This document shows positions 1 through 8,218 of a stretch of DNA of 64,000 nucleotides, piece after piece. The first letter of the stretch is position 1. Every line of letters begins with the position of its first letter. Where the stretch lies: NCBI RefSeq assembly GCF_003014735.1, contig NZ_PYAX01000006.1, forward strand, positions 310,001 through 374,000, written 5' to 3'. Both the position numbers and the translations under genes were made by a program. The stretch is from Saccharothrix carnea. GTDB lineage: Bacteria; Actinomycetota; Actinomycetes; Mycobacteriales; Pseudonocardiaceae. The notes under the pieces are model-generated. The model worked only from the letters and a program-made list of their open reading frames with translations, did no database searches and was not told the origin of the DNA.

Positions 1-5
1 CCGCC

Positions 6-1301
6 ATGGCACGCGCGCAGGCGGCAGGTGGTGCCGTGCGCGCCGCGCTGCTCCGGGCGCGCCGTCGCACCGAAGGCGCGAGCCTGGGCGCGCTGCCGGT
101 CGCCAACCTGGTTGTCCTCGAGGTCGGTGTCGCCATCGGCCTGGTCCTGATCGCCGTCGGCGCCACCGGTGACAGCGTCGAGCCCGTGCTGATGTACACG
201 GCCGGCGGCATCGTTCTCATCGCGTTGATCCTGGCGTTCACCCGGTCACGGGGCCGCTGGCTGACCCAGTGGATCGGCCTGGTGGTGCGCTACAGCTTCC
301 GCTCGCACGGCCGCACGGCCAAGCGCTCCGGCCCGGTGGAGATGAAGCCGCCCTCGGAAGAAGAGTCCTCGGTCATCGGCCCGGACGACCCGCGGGTGGC
401 GTTGCTGCGCCTGGCGGTCCCGGACCTGGTGGTGGCACGGGGCGTCGACCACGAGCGCCGTCCGCTCGGCATGGCCTGGCACCAGGGCGCGTGGACCGCG
501 GTGCTGCTGGTCGACCCGGCGCCCGGCCTGATCACCGCGGTGGGCAGCGCGCCGTCGCTGCCGCTGGGCGCGCTCGCGCCGACGCTGGAGGACCGCGGTG
601 TGGTGCTCGACGCGATCTCGGTGATCTGGCACTGCTACCCGGGCAGCGCGGCGCTGCCGGTGAACGCGCCCGCGCTCAACGCGTACATGGAGGTGCTCGG
701 CCCGCTGCCCGCGGCGGCGCGGCGGACCACCTGGATCGCGGTGCGGCTGGACCCGCGGCGGTGCGCGGCGGCGATCCGGGAACGCGGCGGCGGCGTCGTC
801 GGCGCGCACCGGGCGCTGATCGGCGCCCTGTCCCGGGTGCGCAACGCGTTGGAGTCGACGGGTGTGTCGATCCGGCCGCTCGACCCCGACGAGCTGATCC
901 GCGCGGGCATCTCGGCGGCCGAGCTGACCTCGGTGGCCGGGTCGAACAACTCGGTGTCGTTGCGGGAGAAGTGGTCCGGTGTGACGGCGGGCGGCGTCGG
1001 CCACGCCAGCTACGCGATCACCGGCTGGCCGTCCAAGGGGATGCGCAACAACCTGAACGCGCTGACCGGCGTGCGGGCGCTGTCCTCGACGCTGTCCATG
1101 ACGATCTCGCCGAGCAGCGAGCAGGGCCAGGTCGGGCTGCGCGGCATGGTCCGGGTGAGCGCGCGGACGCCGTCCGAGCTGGACCGGGCCGACGACCGGC
1201 TCAAGGCGCTGGCCGACAAGCTCGACATCACGCTGACCCCGTTGAACGGCCTTCAGGTCGCCGGCCTGGCCGCGACGCTGCCGCTGGGAGGTGTGGCGTG
1301 A
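6..1301 (+). CDS. eccE: EccE-like ESX (type VII) secretion membrane protein
   Basis: EccE is a peripheral component of the ESX/type VII secretion membrane complex, which exports WXG100-type proteins. The 431-residue product has a basic N-terminus, two hydrophobic segments (about residues 31-52 and 60-79) and a long soluble C-terminal domain, which is the EccE layout. Family members are about 400-460 residues. The first ATG in the window was used, but the frame is open to the window edge, so the true start could lie upstream. The stop overlaps the next start as GTGA, so the two genes are translationally coupled. The rest of the ESX locus (EccB/C/D, mycosin, WXG100 pair) would be expected to the left. 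The assignment rests on topology and recognised sequence character, not on a catalytic motif. Confidence 0.75.
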   Translation: MARAQAAGGAVRAALLRARRRTEGASLGALPVANLVVLEVGVAIGLVLIAVGATGDSVEPVLMYTAGGIVLIALILAFTRSRGRWLTQWIGLVVRYSFRSHGRTAKRSGPVEMKPPSEEESSVIGPDDPRVALLRLAVPDLVVARGVDHERRPLGMAWHQGAWTAVLLVDPAPGLITAVGSAPSLPLGALAPTLEDRGVVLDAISVIWHCYPGSAALPVNAPALNAYMEVLGPLPAAARRTTWIAVRLDPRRCAAAIRERGGGVVGAHRALIGALSRVRNALESTGVSIRPLDPDELIRAGISAAELTSVAGSNNSVSLREKWSGVTAGGVGHASYAITGWPSKGMRNNLNALTGVRALSSTLSMTISPSSEQGQVGLRGMVRVSARTPSELDRADDRLKALADKLDITLTPLNGLQVAGLAATLPLGGVA

Positions 1302-2020
1302 GCAACTCCCGGTTGATGGACTCGCGCGGCAAGGGCGTGGCGCCGGAGTTCCTGGTGTCGCCGCAGATGCTGGACGTGGTGAGCCCGTCCGGCGACCGCG
1401 GCGGCATGGTGCTCGGCTCGGGCTTGCAGGGCGAGCCGCTGACGATCTCCGTGCTGCGGTCCGCGCCGACCCGCATGGTCGTGGTCGGCGGGCTGTACCT
1501 GGCCAGGCAGATCGCGCTGCGGGCGATGGCGACCGGCGCGTGGATCACCATCGCGACGGGCCGCCCGGCGGCCTGGCAGCCGGTGGTGCGCGCAGCGGGT
1601 GCGGGTGCGGACGGTCGGCCCTCGCCGCTGGTGCAGCTGCGCCGGCTGAGCCCGGTGGAGCTGCCGCGGCCCTCGGAGGACACCCCGCTGCTGGTCGTGC
1701 ACGACGGCGGCCACGTGCCGCAGGAGTTGTTCCCGCCGCGGTCGCCGTGGCAGACGACGATGTACGTGTTGCCCTATTTGCACCCCCAGGCGGCGACCAC
1801 GGCGAATTCCGCGGACCTCGTGCTGCTGCAGCGGCTGCCGGTCGGGCAGGCGCAGTTGGCGAGCCAGATCTGGCGGCTGCCGCCGCAGATGGCGCACCAG
1901 CTCACCACGCTCAAGGACGACCAGGTGATCGCGCTCGGCACGAACCTGTGGCGGCCGTTGCGGCTGGTCACCACGCCCGGTGAGCAGCAGATCCTCGGTG
2001 CGGTCCGGCGCGGCGACTGA
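1298..2020 (+). CDS. Conserved hypothetical protein coupled to eccE
   Basis: This is a 240-residue soluble protein with no signal peptide or membrane segment. It starts at a GTG overlapping the eccE stop and is preceded by a GGGAGG ribosome site. I recognise no catalytic motif. The middle part alternates short hydrophobic strands with loops (MVVVGGLYLARQ near residue 65, TPLLVVHDGG near 130), suggesting an alpha/beta fold, possibly a degenerate nucleotide-binding type. The overlap with eccE suggests a role in or near ESX secretion, but that is inference from position. A strong terminator follows, so this is probably the last gene of the ESX operon. Confidence 0.7.
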   Translation: MSNSRLMDSRGKGVAPEFLVSPQMLDVVSPSGDRGGMVLGSGLQGEPLTISVLRSAPTRMVVVGGLYLARQIALRAMATGAWITIATGRPAAWQPVVRAAGAGADGRPSPLVQLRRLSPVELPRPSEDTPLLVVHDGGHVPQELFPPRSPWQTTMYVLPYLHPQAATTANSADLVLLQRLPVGQAQLASQIWRLPPQMAHQLTTLKDDQVIALGTNLWRPLRLVTTPGEQQILGAVRRGD

Positions 2021-2039
2021 CCCGCGCACGGACCGGACG

Positions 2040-2074
2040 TGCCCCTGGACGACTCGTCCGGGGGCATATTTTTT
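2040..2074 (+). terminator. Intrinsic terminator of the eccE operon
   Basis: A 12-bp stem (TGCCCCTGGACG paired with CGTCCGGGGGCA, one T-G wobble) with an ACT loop is followed by TATTTTTT. It sits 20 bases after the stop of the gene partnered with eccE and is the most canonical rho-independent terminator on the plus strand of this window. Confidence 0.9.
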
Positions 2075-2164
2075 CGCCCCGGTCCAGTCACTCTCCGCAG
2101 CAATTGGTTCACAGCACGAATAAAACTGTGGACGAGTCGTTCGTCGGTTATTCCGGGCAAATTC

Positions 2165-2194
2165 TTGCGCCTCACCCGCAGGGCGAACTAGGAA
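2165..2194 (+). promoter_or_regulatory. Candidate promoter of the subtilisin gene
   Basis: TTGCGC (2165-2170) and TAGGAA (2189-2194) are 18 bases apart in an AT-richer stretch upstream of the protease. The -10 is a weak match. If used, transcription would begin near 2201-2203, directly at the foot of the stem-loop that follows. Candidate only. Confidence 0.3.
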
Positions 2195-2203
2195 TTACTC
2201 ACC

Positions 2204-2241
2204 GTGTCCGGTCGGTTTCGGGGGCGACGCCGACCGGACAC
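2204..2241 (+). promoter_or_regulatory. 5' leader stem-loop of the subtilisin mRNA
   Basis: A perfect 12-bp inverted repeat (GTGTCCGGTCGG / CCGACCGGACAC) with a 14-base loop ends 9 bases before the ribosome site GAAAGAGGAG. It lacks a U tract and lies after the candidate promoter, so it is more likely an mRNA-stabilising or regulatory leader hairpin, or an operator, than a terminator. Confidence 0.5.
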
Positions 2242-2270
2242 CCACCCTGCGAAAGAGGAGACCCCCTGCC

Positions 2271-3839
2271 ATGGGAGACGTTCGCGCGTCCTGGACGAAG
2301 ACGAAACGGTTGGCCGGTGTCGGGCTGGCCACGGGTACGGCGTTCGCGGTCACGGCCGCGCTGACCACGTTCACCTCCGCCGCGGCGGAGGGCGAGATCC
2401 TCGGGTCGGGCGCGCCCAACGCGGTCAAGGACAGCTACATCGTCGTGCTCAAGGACGTGGCCGCGAGCAGCGTCGGCACGTTGAGCGGCAAGTACCAGGC
2501 GAACGTCAAGCACACGTACACCGCCGCGCTGCGCGGCTTCTCGGCCACCATGACCGAGGCGCAGGCCCGCAAGCTGGCCGCCGACCCGTCGGTGGCGTAC
2601 GTGCGGCAGGACGGCGAGGTGACGATCTCCGCCACGCAGGCGCCGACCCCGTCGTGGGGCCTGGACCGGATCGACCAGGCCGCGCTGCCGCTGGACAACT
2701 CCTACACCTACCCGAACGAGGGTGAGGGCGTCACCGCCTACATCATCGACACGGGCATCCGGAACTCGCACAGCGACTTCGGCGGTCGTGCCGTGTCCGG
2801 TCGCGACACCGTCGACAACGACAACGACACCGCCGACTGCAACGGCCACGGCACGCACGTCGCGGGCACGGTCGGCGGCGCGAAGTACGGCGTGGCCAAG
2901 AAGGCCAAGCTGGTCGGCGTGCGGGTGCTGAACTGCGCGGGCTCCGGCACGTACGCGGGCGTCATCGCGGGGATCGACTGGGTGACGGCGAACGCGGTCA
3001 AGCCGGCCGTGGCGAACATGTCGCTCGGCGGTGGCGCGGACGCCACGGTCGACCAGGCCGTGCGCAACTCCATCGCGTCGGGCGTGACCTACGGCCTCGC
3101 GGCGGGCAACGACAGCGGCGCCAACGCGTGCAACACGACGCCGGCGCGCACGCTGGAGGCGATCACGGTCGGCTCCACGACCAACACCGACGCCCGGTCG
3201 TCGTTCTCGAACATCGGCACCTGCCTGGACATCTTCGCGCCGGGCTCGTCGATCACGTCCGCGTGGCACACCAACGACACCGCCACCAACACGATCAGCG
3301 GCACGTCCATGGCGACGCCGCACGTGGTCGGCGCGGCGGCCGTCTACCTGGCCGCGAACCCCACCGCCACGCCGCAGCAGGTGCGTGACGCCCTGGTCAA
3401 CGGCGCGACGAACGGCGTGGTCGGCAACGCGGGCACCGGTTCGCCGAACAAGCTGCTGCGCCTGGTCGGCACGTCCACCCCGCCGCCCGGCGGCTGCGCG
3501 GCGAAGACCAACGCGACCGACGTGGCCGTGCCGGACCTGGGCACCGCCACCAGCCCGATCGCGATCGCGGACTGCGCCGGCAAGGCCGGTACCGCGGCGA
3601 CCGTCGAGGTGCACGTCAAGCACACCTACCGGGGCGACCTGGCGATCGACCTGATCACGCCGAGCGGTGCGGTCAAGCAGCTGAAGGTGACGTCCGGTTC
3701 GGACGGTGCGGACAACGTCGACGCCACGTACACGGTGAACCTGTCGGCGGAGAACGCCAACGGCACCTGGCAGCTGCGCGTGCGTGACGCGTACAGCCAG
3801 GACACGGGCTACATCGACACCTGGACCCTCGACCTGTAA
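2271..3839 (+). CDS. Secreted S8 subtilisin-like serine protease with C-terminal P-domain
   Basis: This is an extracellular endopeptidase made as a pre-pro-enzyme of 522 residues. A Sec-type signal peptide (about 1-39, ending AAA) is followed by an inhibitor-I9-like propeptide (about 52-120) and a subtilisin domain. The catalytic triad is visible: Asp160 (IIDTG), His193 (GHGTH) and Ser346 (GTSMA), with oxyanion Asn280 (AAGN). After a proline/glycine linker near 400, residues about 408-522 form a beta-rich P-domain of the proprotein-convertase type, with HTYRGDL and NGTWQLRVRD. The start is fixed by GAAAGAGGAG ten bases upstream. It is not a mycosin, because it lacks the C-terminal membrane anchor, and a terminator separates it from the ESX genes. 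It probably acts in nutrient scavenging or protein maturation outside the cell. Confidence 0.95.
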   Translation: MGDVRASWTKTKRLAGVGLATGTAFAVTAALTTFTSAAAEGEILGSGAPNAVKDSYIVVLKDVAASSVGTLSGKYQANVKHTYTAALRGFSATMTEAQARKLAADPSVAYVRQDGEVTISATQAPTPSWGLDRIDQAALPLDNSYTYPNEGEGVTAYIIDTGIRNSHSDFGGRAVSGRDTVDNDNDTADCNGHGTHVAGTVGGAKYGVAKKAKLVGVRVLNCAGSGTYAGVIAGIDWVTANAVKPAVANMSLGGGADATVDQAVRNSIASGVTYGLAAGNDSGANACNTTPARTLEAITVGSTTNTDARSSFSNIGTCLDIFAPGSSITSAWHTNDTATNTISGTSMATPHVVGAAAVYLAANPTATPQQVRDALVNGATNGVVGNAGTGSPNKLLRLVGTSTPPPGGCAAKTNATDVAVPDLGTATSPIAIADCAGKAGTAATVEVHVKHTYRGDLAIDLITPSGAVKQLKVTSGSDGADNVDATYTVNLSAENANGTWQLRVRDAYSQDTGYIDTWTLDL

Positions 3840-3866
3840 GCCGGTCGCCTGTTCCGATCGCTCCAC

Positions 3867-3903
3867 AGCGGCCCCGCACCACTTCCCAGTGGGCGGGGCC
3901 GCT
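3867..3903 (+). terminator. Hairpin terminator after the subtilisin gene
   Basis: A perfect 11-bp inverted repeat (AGCGGCCCCGC / GCGGGGCCGCT) with a 15-base loop lies 28 bases after the stop codon. Only three T residues follow, so it is a GC-rich terminator of the kind common in actinomycetes. Confidence 0.65.
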
Positions 3904-3988
3904 CCGCGTTTCACCTGATCAGGCACTGCTTCGCCCCAGTGGGACTGTGCCAGGGTCATAATCAAGTCGATCGTGGAGGTTGGAAACC

Positions 3989-4612
3989 ATGTCCGCTGCG
4001 CTACAGGAAGAGACCCGGGCGCGACAGGAAGAGGCCACCCTGCCGGACCCGTTGATCGGCCCACACACCATTCAGGAATGGCTCGACCTGCCCTCCCCGG
4101 AGGACGGTTCGAGCGTCGAGCTGATCTTTGGACACTTCCACGTGACTCCCCCACCTTCCGGCGAGCACCAGCTCGCGGTGACCCGCCTGATCCGGCCAAT
4201 GGAGGATTCGATCTCCGCGGCCGGCCGGACAGACCTCTACGCGGTGATCGGCGTGGGAGTGAAGATCTCATCCACTCTCCGCAACGGTTTCATCCCCGAT
4301 GTGGTGATCATGGACCGGCCGCCGACCGGTGCGAGCTTCCCCGCCGAGGCACTGCGACTGGCGGTCGAGGTGTGGTCTCCGGGCAACACCCGGAACGAGC
4401 GGGAGGCGAAGATGGCCGCCTACGCCGTCGCCGGCGTGCCGTTCCTCTGGACGATCAGCCGGAAGGGCGATCACCCCGGGCTGGAGCTGACCGCGCACCG
4501 CCTGCACGGCGACCAGTACGCGGTGGACAACACGGTCCGGTCCGCCGGGCCCACGACCATCACCGCCGCACCGATTCCGGTCACGCTCGACCTGGCCGAC
4601 CTCGTCTTCTGA
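3989..4612 (+). CDS. Uma2 family endonuclease-fold protein
   Basis: This is a 207-residue protein of the Uma2 (formerly DUF820) family, which has a PD-(D/E)XK restriction-endonuclease fold. Visible hallmarks are PDVVIMD (Asp104), AVEVWSPGNT (Glu127) and KMAAYAVAGVPFLW (from Lys141), the usual acidic core plus the K...Y...GV signature. ATG at 3989 was chosen over an in-frame TTG nine bases upstream because GTGGAGGT lies eight bases before it. The cellular role of Uma2 proteins is unclear. They are often multicopy in actinomycetes and cyanobacteria, and nuclease activity is suggested only by the fold. It converges on the glycosyltransferase with a 3-base gap. Confidence 0.85.
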   Translation: MSAALQEETRARQEEATLPDPLIGPHTIQEWLDLPSPEDGSSVELIFGHFHVTPPPSGEHQLAVTRLIRPMEDSISAAGRTDLYAVIGVGVKISSTLRNGFIPDVVIMDRPPTGASFPAEALRLAVEVWSPGNTRNEREAKMAAYAVAGVPFLWTISRKGDHPGLELTAHRLHGDQYAVDNTVRSAGPTTITAAPIPVTLDLADLVF

Positions 4613-4615
4613 CCC

Positions 4616-5683
4616 TCACACCCGGGCCGCGCAGGACTGCAGGGCCTCCAGGACCCGTGGCCAGGTGCAGTCGGTCGGTTCGGTGGTCCGGTTGTGCGCC
4701 GCGATCCTCAGCCGCTCTTCCCGGTCGTCCACGAGGCGCGCGATGCCCGTCGCCAGGTCGTGCGTCAGCACCCCCTCCACCCCGTCACGCACGAAGTCCG
4801 CGACGCCCGTCCCCGGCCGCGCGACCACCGGCACCCCCGCCGTCCGCGCCTCCAGCGCCGCCAGCCCGAACGCCTCCTGCGACGCCGGGTTCACGAACAC
4901 GTCCGCCCCCGCCAGCAGGTGACCGACCCCCTGCCGGTCCAGCCGTCCCGGCAGGCTCACCCACTCCAGCCCGTGCCGCCGCACGTAGCGCCGCAGCGCC
5001 GCCATCTCCGGCCCCGCCCCGGCCAACGTCGCCCGCAACGGCACCTCGGCGCGCACCGCCCGCAACGCCCGCAGCAACGCCATCGGCTCCTTCCGCGCCG
5101 CGAGCCGGCCCACGGACACGACGTGCACCGCGTCGTCCGGCCGCTGCGTCGGTATCCCCCGCCACGCGGACGGCACGATCCCGTTCGGCACCACGCCCAC
5201 CGGCATCCCCGGCACCACCGCGCGCACCCGCTCCGCCGCCGCACGGCTCACCGCCGCCACCGCCACCGGCGCGGTGCTCCACGACACGAACTGGTCCAGC
5301 ACCCGGTAGCACCGCCGCACCGCCGGGTCCCACATGCTGTGCACCACGACCACCACCGGCAGGTCCAGCCGCATCGCCGACCGCACCCCCGACCAGGCGA
5401 ACGGCGAGATCGCGCCGACGTGCGCGTACACCACAGTCGGCCGCAGCGAGGCGAGCACCCGGTCCAGGTGCGCACCCGCCCGCGGGTGCACGGGCAGCTC
5501 CCACGGCAGCCGCACCGCGATCCGGTGCACCGAGTACCCCTCGCCGGACGACGCGAGCCGGGTCGCGGTCACCACGTGCACGTCCTCACCACCGCACGCC
5601 TGCTCCCGGGCCAACCCGGCCACCTGCACCTCGATCCCGCCCAGGCGCGGCAGGAAGCAGTCGGTGACGTGAACGATGGACAA
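4616..5683 (-). CDS. GT4 family glycosyltransferase
   Basis: This is a retaining, GT-B fold glycosyltransferase that moves a sugar from an activated nucleotide donor to an unknown acceptor. The 355-residue product has the N-terminal GGIEVQV loop (15-21), the donor-domain start HVVSVGRLAARKEP (about 187-200) and the E-x7-E motif (Glu270, Glu278, in SQEAFGLAALE). The start is TTG at 5683, giving MSIVHVTD, with GGGAG five bases upstream; a GTG two codons earlier is possible. There is no signal peptide. It is divergent from the PIG-L and flippase-like genes, with about 50 bases between starts, suggesting a shared glycolipid or glycoconjugate function. Confidence 0.9.
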   Translation of the reverse strand: MSIVHVTDCFLPRLGGIEVQVAGLAREQACGGEDVHVVTATRLASSGEGYSVHRIAVRLPWELPVHPRAGAHLDRVLASLRPTVVYAHVGAISPFAWSGVRSAMRLDLPVVVVVHSMWDPAVRRCYRVLDQFVSWSTAPVAVAAVSRAAAERVRAVVPGMPVGVVPNGIVPSAWRGIPTQRPDDAVHVVSVGRLAARKEPMALLRALRAVRAEVPLRATLAGAGPEMAALRRYVRRHGLEWVSLPGRLDRQGVGHLLAGADVFVNPASQEAFGLAALEARTAGVPVVARPGTGVADFVRDGVEGVLTHDLATGIARLVDDREERLRIAAHNRTTEPTDCTWPRVLEALQSCAARV

Positions 5684-5732
5684 GTGCACTCCCGTCAAGC
5701 CGCCGAACGGACCAACTGACACTCTTGCACCC

Positions 5733-6470
5733 GTGAGCCGAACGTGCGTCTTCTTCCACGCCCACCCCGACGACGAGGCACTGCTGACCGGCGGCACGAT
5801 GGCGCGCCTGGCCCGGGAGGGGCACCGCGTCGTGCTGGTCGTCGCCACGGCAGGCGAACGAGGGCTGAGCGCGCACCGGGCCGACCTCGGCCCGGTCCGC
5901 ACCAGAGAGGCGCACGCGTCGGCCCGCGTGCTGGGCTGCGCGCGGGTGGAGTTCCTCGGCTACCCCGACTCGGGCCTGGACGGGCGGCACGGGTTCGCCC
6001 GCGCCGACGTGGGCGAGGCCGCGGAACAGCTGGCCGAGCTGCTGCACGAGGAACGCGCCGACCTGCTCACCACCTACGACCCGCACGGCGGCTACGGGCA
6101 CCCCGACCACGTGCAGGTGCACCGGGTCGGCACGCTGGCCGCCGAGCTCGCCGGCACGCCCCGCGTCTGGGAGGCGACGGTCGACCGCACGTGGCTGCTG
6201 CGCGGCCTGCGGCTCGCCCGGCTGGTCCGCGACTTCGACCTCGCGCCGTTCGAGCAGGCCTACACCGCGCGGCCGGAGATCACCCACTCGGTGGACGTCC
6301 GGCGGTACGCGCGGGCGAAGCGCGAGGCCATGGCGGCGCACGCGACCCAGACCACGGGCGGCGAGGACACCCGGACCCTCGCCGCGCTGCTGAAGCTGCC
6401 GCCGCCGCTGTTCAGGGTCGTCCTGGGCACCGAGTGGTACGTCGAGCGCAAACGGTTGCGGGCACGATGA
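5733..6470 (+). CDS. PIG-L family N-acetyl sugar deacetylase (LmbE-like)
   Basis: This is a zinc-dependent amide hydrolase of the PIG-L/LmbE family, which includes the GlcNAc-inositol deacetylase MshB and mycothiol conjugate amidase Mca. The 245-residue protein shows the metal-binding motif AHPDDE (His11, Asp14) and the second site GHPDHVQVH (His126). GTG at 5733 was chosen because the earlier in-frame ATG at 5676 would run into the divergent gene start; no clear ribosome site precedes it, so it may be leaderless. It overlaps the next gene as ATGA. The substrate is unknown. Pairing with a glycosyltransferase and a flippase-like protein points to sugar modification of a lipid-linked product. 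Confidence 0.88.
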   Translation: MSRTCVFFHAHPDDEALLTGGTMARLAREGHRVVLVVATAGERGLSAHRADLGPVRTREAHASARVLGCARVEFLGYPDSGLDGRHGFARADVGEAAEQLAELLHEERADLLTTYDPHGGYGHPDHVQVHRVGTLAAELAGTPRVWEATVDRTWLLRGLRLARLVRDFDLAPFEQAYTARPEITHSVDVRRYARAKREAMAAHATQTTGGEDTRTLAALLKLPPPLFRVVLGTEWYVERKRLRAR

Positions 6471-7402
6471 GGCGGTGGGTGCGGATCACCGCGTCGCTGG
6501 CGTCACTGGGACTGGCGGCGTGGCTGGTGATCGCGCTGGTGCCCGCCGTGGGCGGGGTGGCGTGGACGGCGGTCGGCGAGCACCTGCGCGCCATCGGGCC
6601 CGGCACCGCGCTCTGGTTGACCGTCCTGTGGCTGGCCGGGCTCTGGGCCTACACCTACGTGCTCACCGGCTCGCTGCCCGGCTTGCGCCACACCCAGGCG
6701 TTCAGCCTGAACGCGGCGGGCAGCGCGATCAGCAACGTGCTGCCGTTCGGCGGCGCGGCCGGGGTCGCGGTGACCGCGGTGATGGCGGCGAGCTGGGGCC
6801 ACTCCGCGCGGGCGATCACCACGTCGGCGATCGTCAGCGGCCTGTGGAACACGCTGTCCCGGGCGGCGCTGCCGCTGGTGGCGCTGGCCGTGCACGGCGC
6901 GGTGGTCGGCGACGGCGTGCTGATCGGCGCGGTCGCGGCGGCCGGCGGGCTGCTCGTCGCCGTCGCGGTGCTGATGCGCCTGCGGTGGCTGTGCCGGCTC
7001 CTCGGCAGCCGGGCGGCCCGGTTCCTGCTGCGGCTGCGCCGGCAGACCGCCCAGGTGGTCCGCGACGGCTGGCGGCGGATGACCGCGGGCATGCTCGCCT
7101 ACCTGCTGCTCCAGGCCGTGCTGCTGTGGTGGTGCCTGGCCGCCGCGGGTGTCCACCTGGGACTCGGGCCGACGCTGGCGGCGTTCGCGGTGAGCAGGCT
7201 GCTCACGCTGGCCGTGGTCACGCCCGGCGGTGTCGGTGTCACCGAGAACGGCACCATCGCGCTGCTGGTCGGCCTGGGCACGCCCGCCGCACCGGCCGTG
7301 GCGGGTGTGCTGCTGTTCGCGTTCTTCACCTACCTGGTGGAGATCCCGCTGGGCGGCGCGGCCTGGCTCAGCTGGTCGGCGCGGCGCGCACGTTCCGGGT
7401 GA
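6467..7402 (+). CDS. UPF0104 / LPG-synthase-like transmembrane (flippase-type) protein
   Basis: This 311-residue integral membrane protein has about seven to eight hydrophobic segments spread over its whole length. It resembles the YbhN/UPF0104 family, the membrane part of lysyl-phosphatidylglycerol synthases without the catalytic domain. Family hallmarks are [18 protein letters not shown] near residue 80 and the [11 protein letters not shown] segment near 250. Family members are thought to flip lipids or lipid-linked sugars. It is coupled to the PIG-L gene by an ATGA overlap. Its 3' end overlaps the tail of truA by 35 bases in convergent orientation. Confidence 0.8.
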   Translation: MRRWVRITASLASLGLAAWLVIALVPAVGGVAWTAVGEHLRAIGPGTALWLTVLWLAGLWAYTYVLTGSLPGLRHTQAFSLNAAGSAISNVLPFGGAAGVAVTAVMAASWGHSARAITTSAIVSGLWNTLSRAALPLVALAVHGAVVGDGVLIGAVAAAGGLLVAVAVLMRLRWLCRLLGSRAARFLLRLRRQTAQVVRDGWRRMTAGMLAYLLLQAVLLWWCLAAAGVHLGLGPTLAAFAVSRLLTLAVVTPGGVGVTENGTIALLVGLGTPAAPAVAGVLLFAFFTYLVEIPLGGAAWLSWSARRARSG

Positions 7403-8159
7403 CCGCGGCCCGCGCGGCGAGCTCGTGGTCGGCCGGGTAGTCGACCCGCACCAGCGACAACCCGTGCGGCGGCGCCACGGTGACCTCGCTGGACCTCGCG
7501 GTCAGCGACAGCAGCGACGCGGGCCACCCGACCGGCTTGCGCCCCTCGCCGACGGCCAGCAGCGCGCCGACCAGGCTGCGCACCATGGAGTGGCAGAACG
7601 CGTCCGCGGACACGTGCGCGGTCAGCACGGCGCCGTCACGCACCCACTCCAGGCGTTGCAGCTCGCGGATCGTGGTCGCACCCTCGCGCCGCTTGCAGAA
7701 CGCGCAGAAGTCCCGTTCGCCCAACAACAACCGCGACGCCTCGTTCAACGCGGCCAGGGCCAGCGGACGCGGCCACGCCAGCGTGTCCAGCCGCCGCAGC
7801 GGGTGCGCGCCGAACGGGGCGTCGGTGACCCGGTACTCGTAGTGCCGGCGCAGCGCGGCGAACCGCGCGTCGAACTCGGCGGGCACCACCCGGGCCGAGA
7901 ACACCCGCACGTCGGCGGGCAGCGCGCGGGCCAGGCGCTTGGGCAGACCGGCGACGTCCACCGTGGACGGCAGGTCGACGTGCGCCACCTGCCCCGACGC
8001 GTGCACGCCCGCGTCCGTGCGACCCGCCACGGTCAGCTGCACGTCCTCGCGCAGCACCGTGGACATGGTGTCCTCCAGCACACCGCACACCGTGCGGCGG
8101 TCGGGCTGGCGAGCCCACCCGGAGAACTCCGTGCCGTCGTAGGCCAGGTCCAGTCGCAC
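7368..8159 (-). CDS. truA: tRNA pseudouridine(38-40) synthase TruA
   Basis: TruA converts uridines 38-40 of the tRNA anticodon arm to pseudouridine. The 263-residue product has the N-terminal [11 protein letters not shown] strand and the catalytic loop GRTDAGVHA with nucleophile Asp49. The C-terminal half carries [13 protein letters not shown], typical of the family. It follows rplQ, the usual actinobacterial position. The only usable start is GTG at 8159; no ribosome site precedes it, and the rplQ terminator stem ends four bases before this start. Expression may therefore depend on reading through that hairpin. Confidence 0.93.
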   Translation of the reverse strand: MRLDLAYDGTEFSGWARQPDRRTVCGVLEDTMSTVLREDVQLTVAGRTDAGVHASGQVAHVDLPSTVDVAGLPKRLARALPADVRVFSARVVPAEFDARFAALRRHYEYRVTDAPFGAHPLRRLDTLAWPRPLALAALNEASRLLLGERDFCAFCKRREGATTIRELQRLEWVRDGAVLTAHVSADAFCHSMVRSLVGALLAVGEGRKPVGWPASLLSLTARSSEVTVAPPHGLSLVRVDYPADHELAARAAVTRNVRAAPTS

Positions 8160-8163
8160 ACGA

Positions 8164-8200
8164 ACGAGCCCGTCGTCCCCAGCGGGAACGACGGGCTCGT
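8164..8200 (-). terminator. Terminator-like hairpin between rplQ and truA
   Basis: A perfect 13-bp inverted repeat (ACGAGCCCGTCGT / ACGACGGGCTCGT) with an 11-base loop lies 18 bases after the rplQ stop and directly before the truA start. It has no long U tract. It probably ends or weakens transcription of the alpha operon before truA. Confidence 0.75.
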
Positions 8201-8218
8201 CGGTGAAGTGCGCGTCCG

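Noticed and set aside
2271-3839. Subtilisin considered as the ESX mycosin MycP
   Set aside because: It lacks a C-terminal membrane helix, has a P-domain instead, and a strong terminator separates it from eccE.
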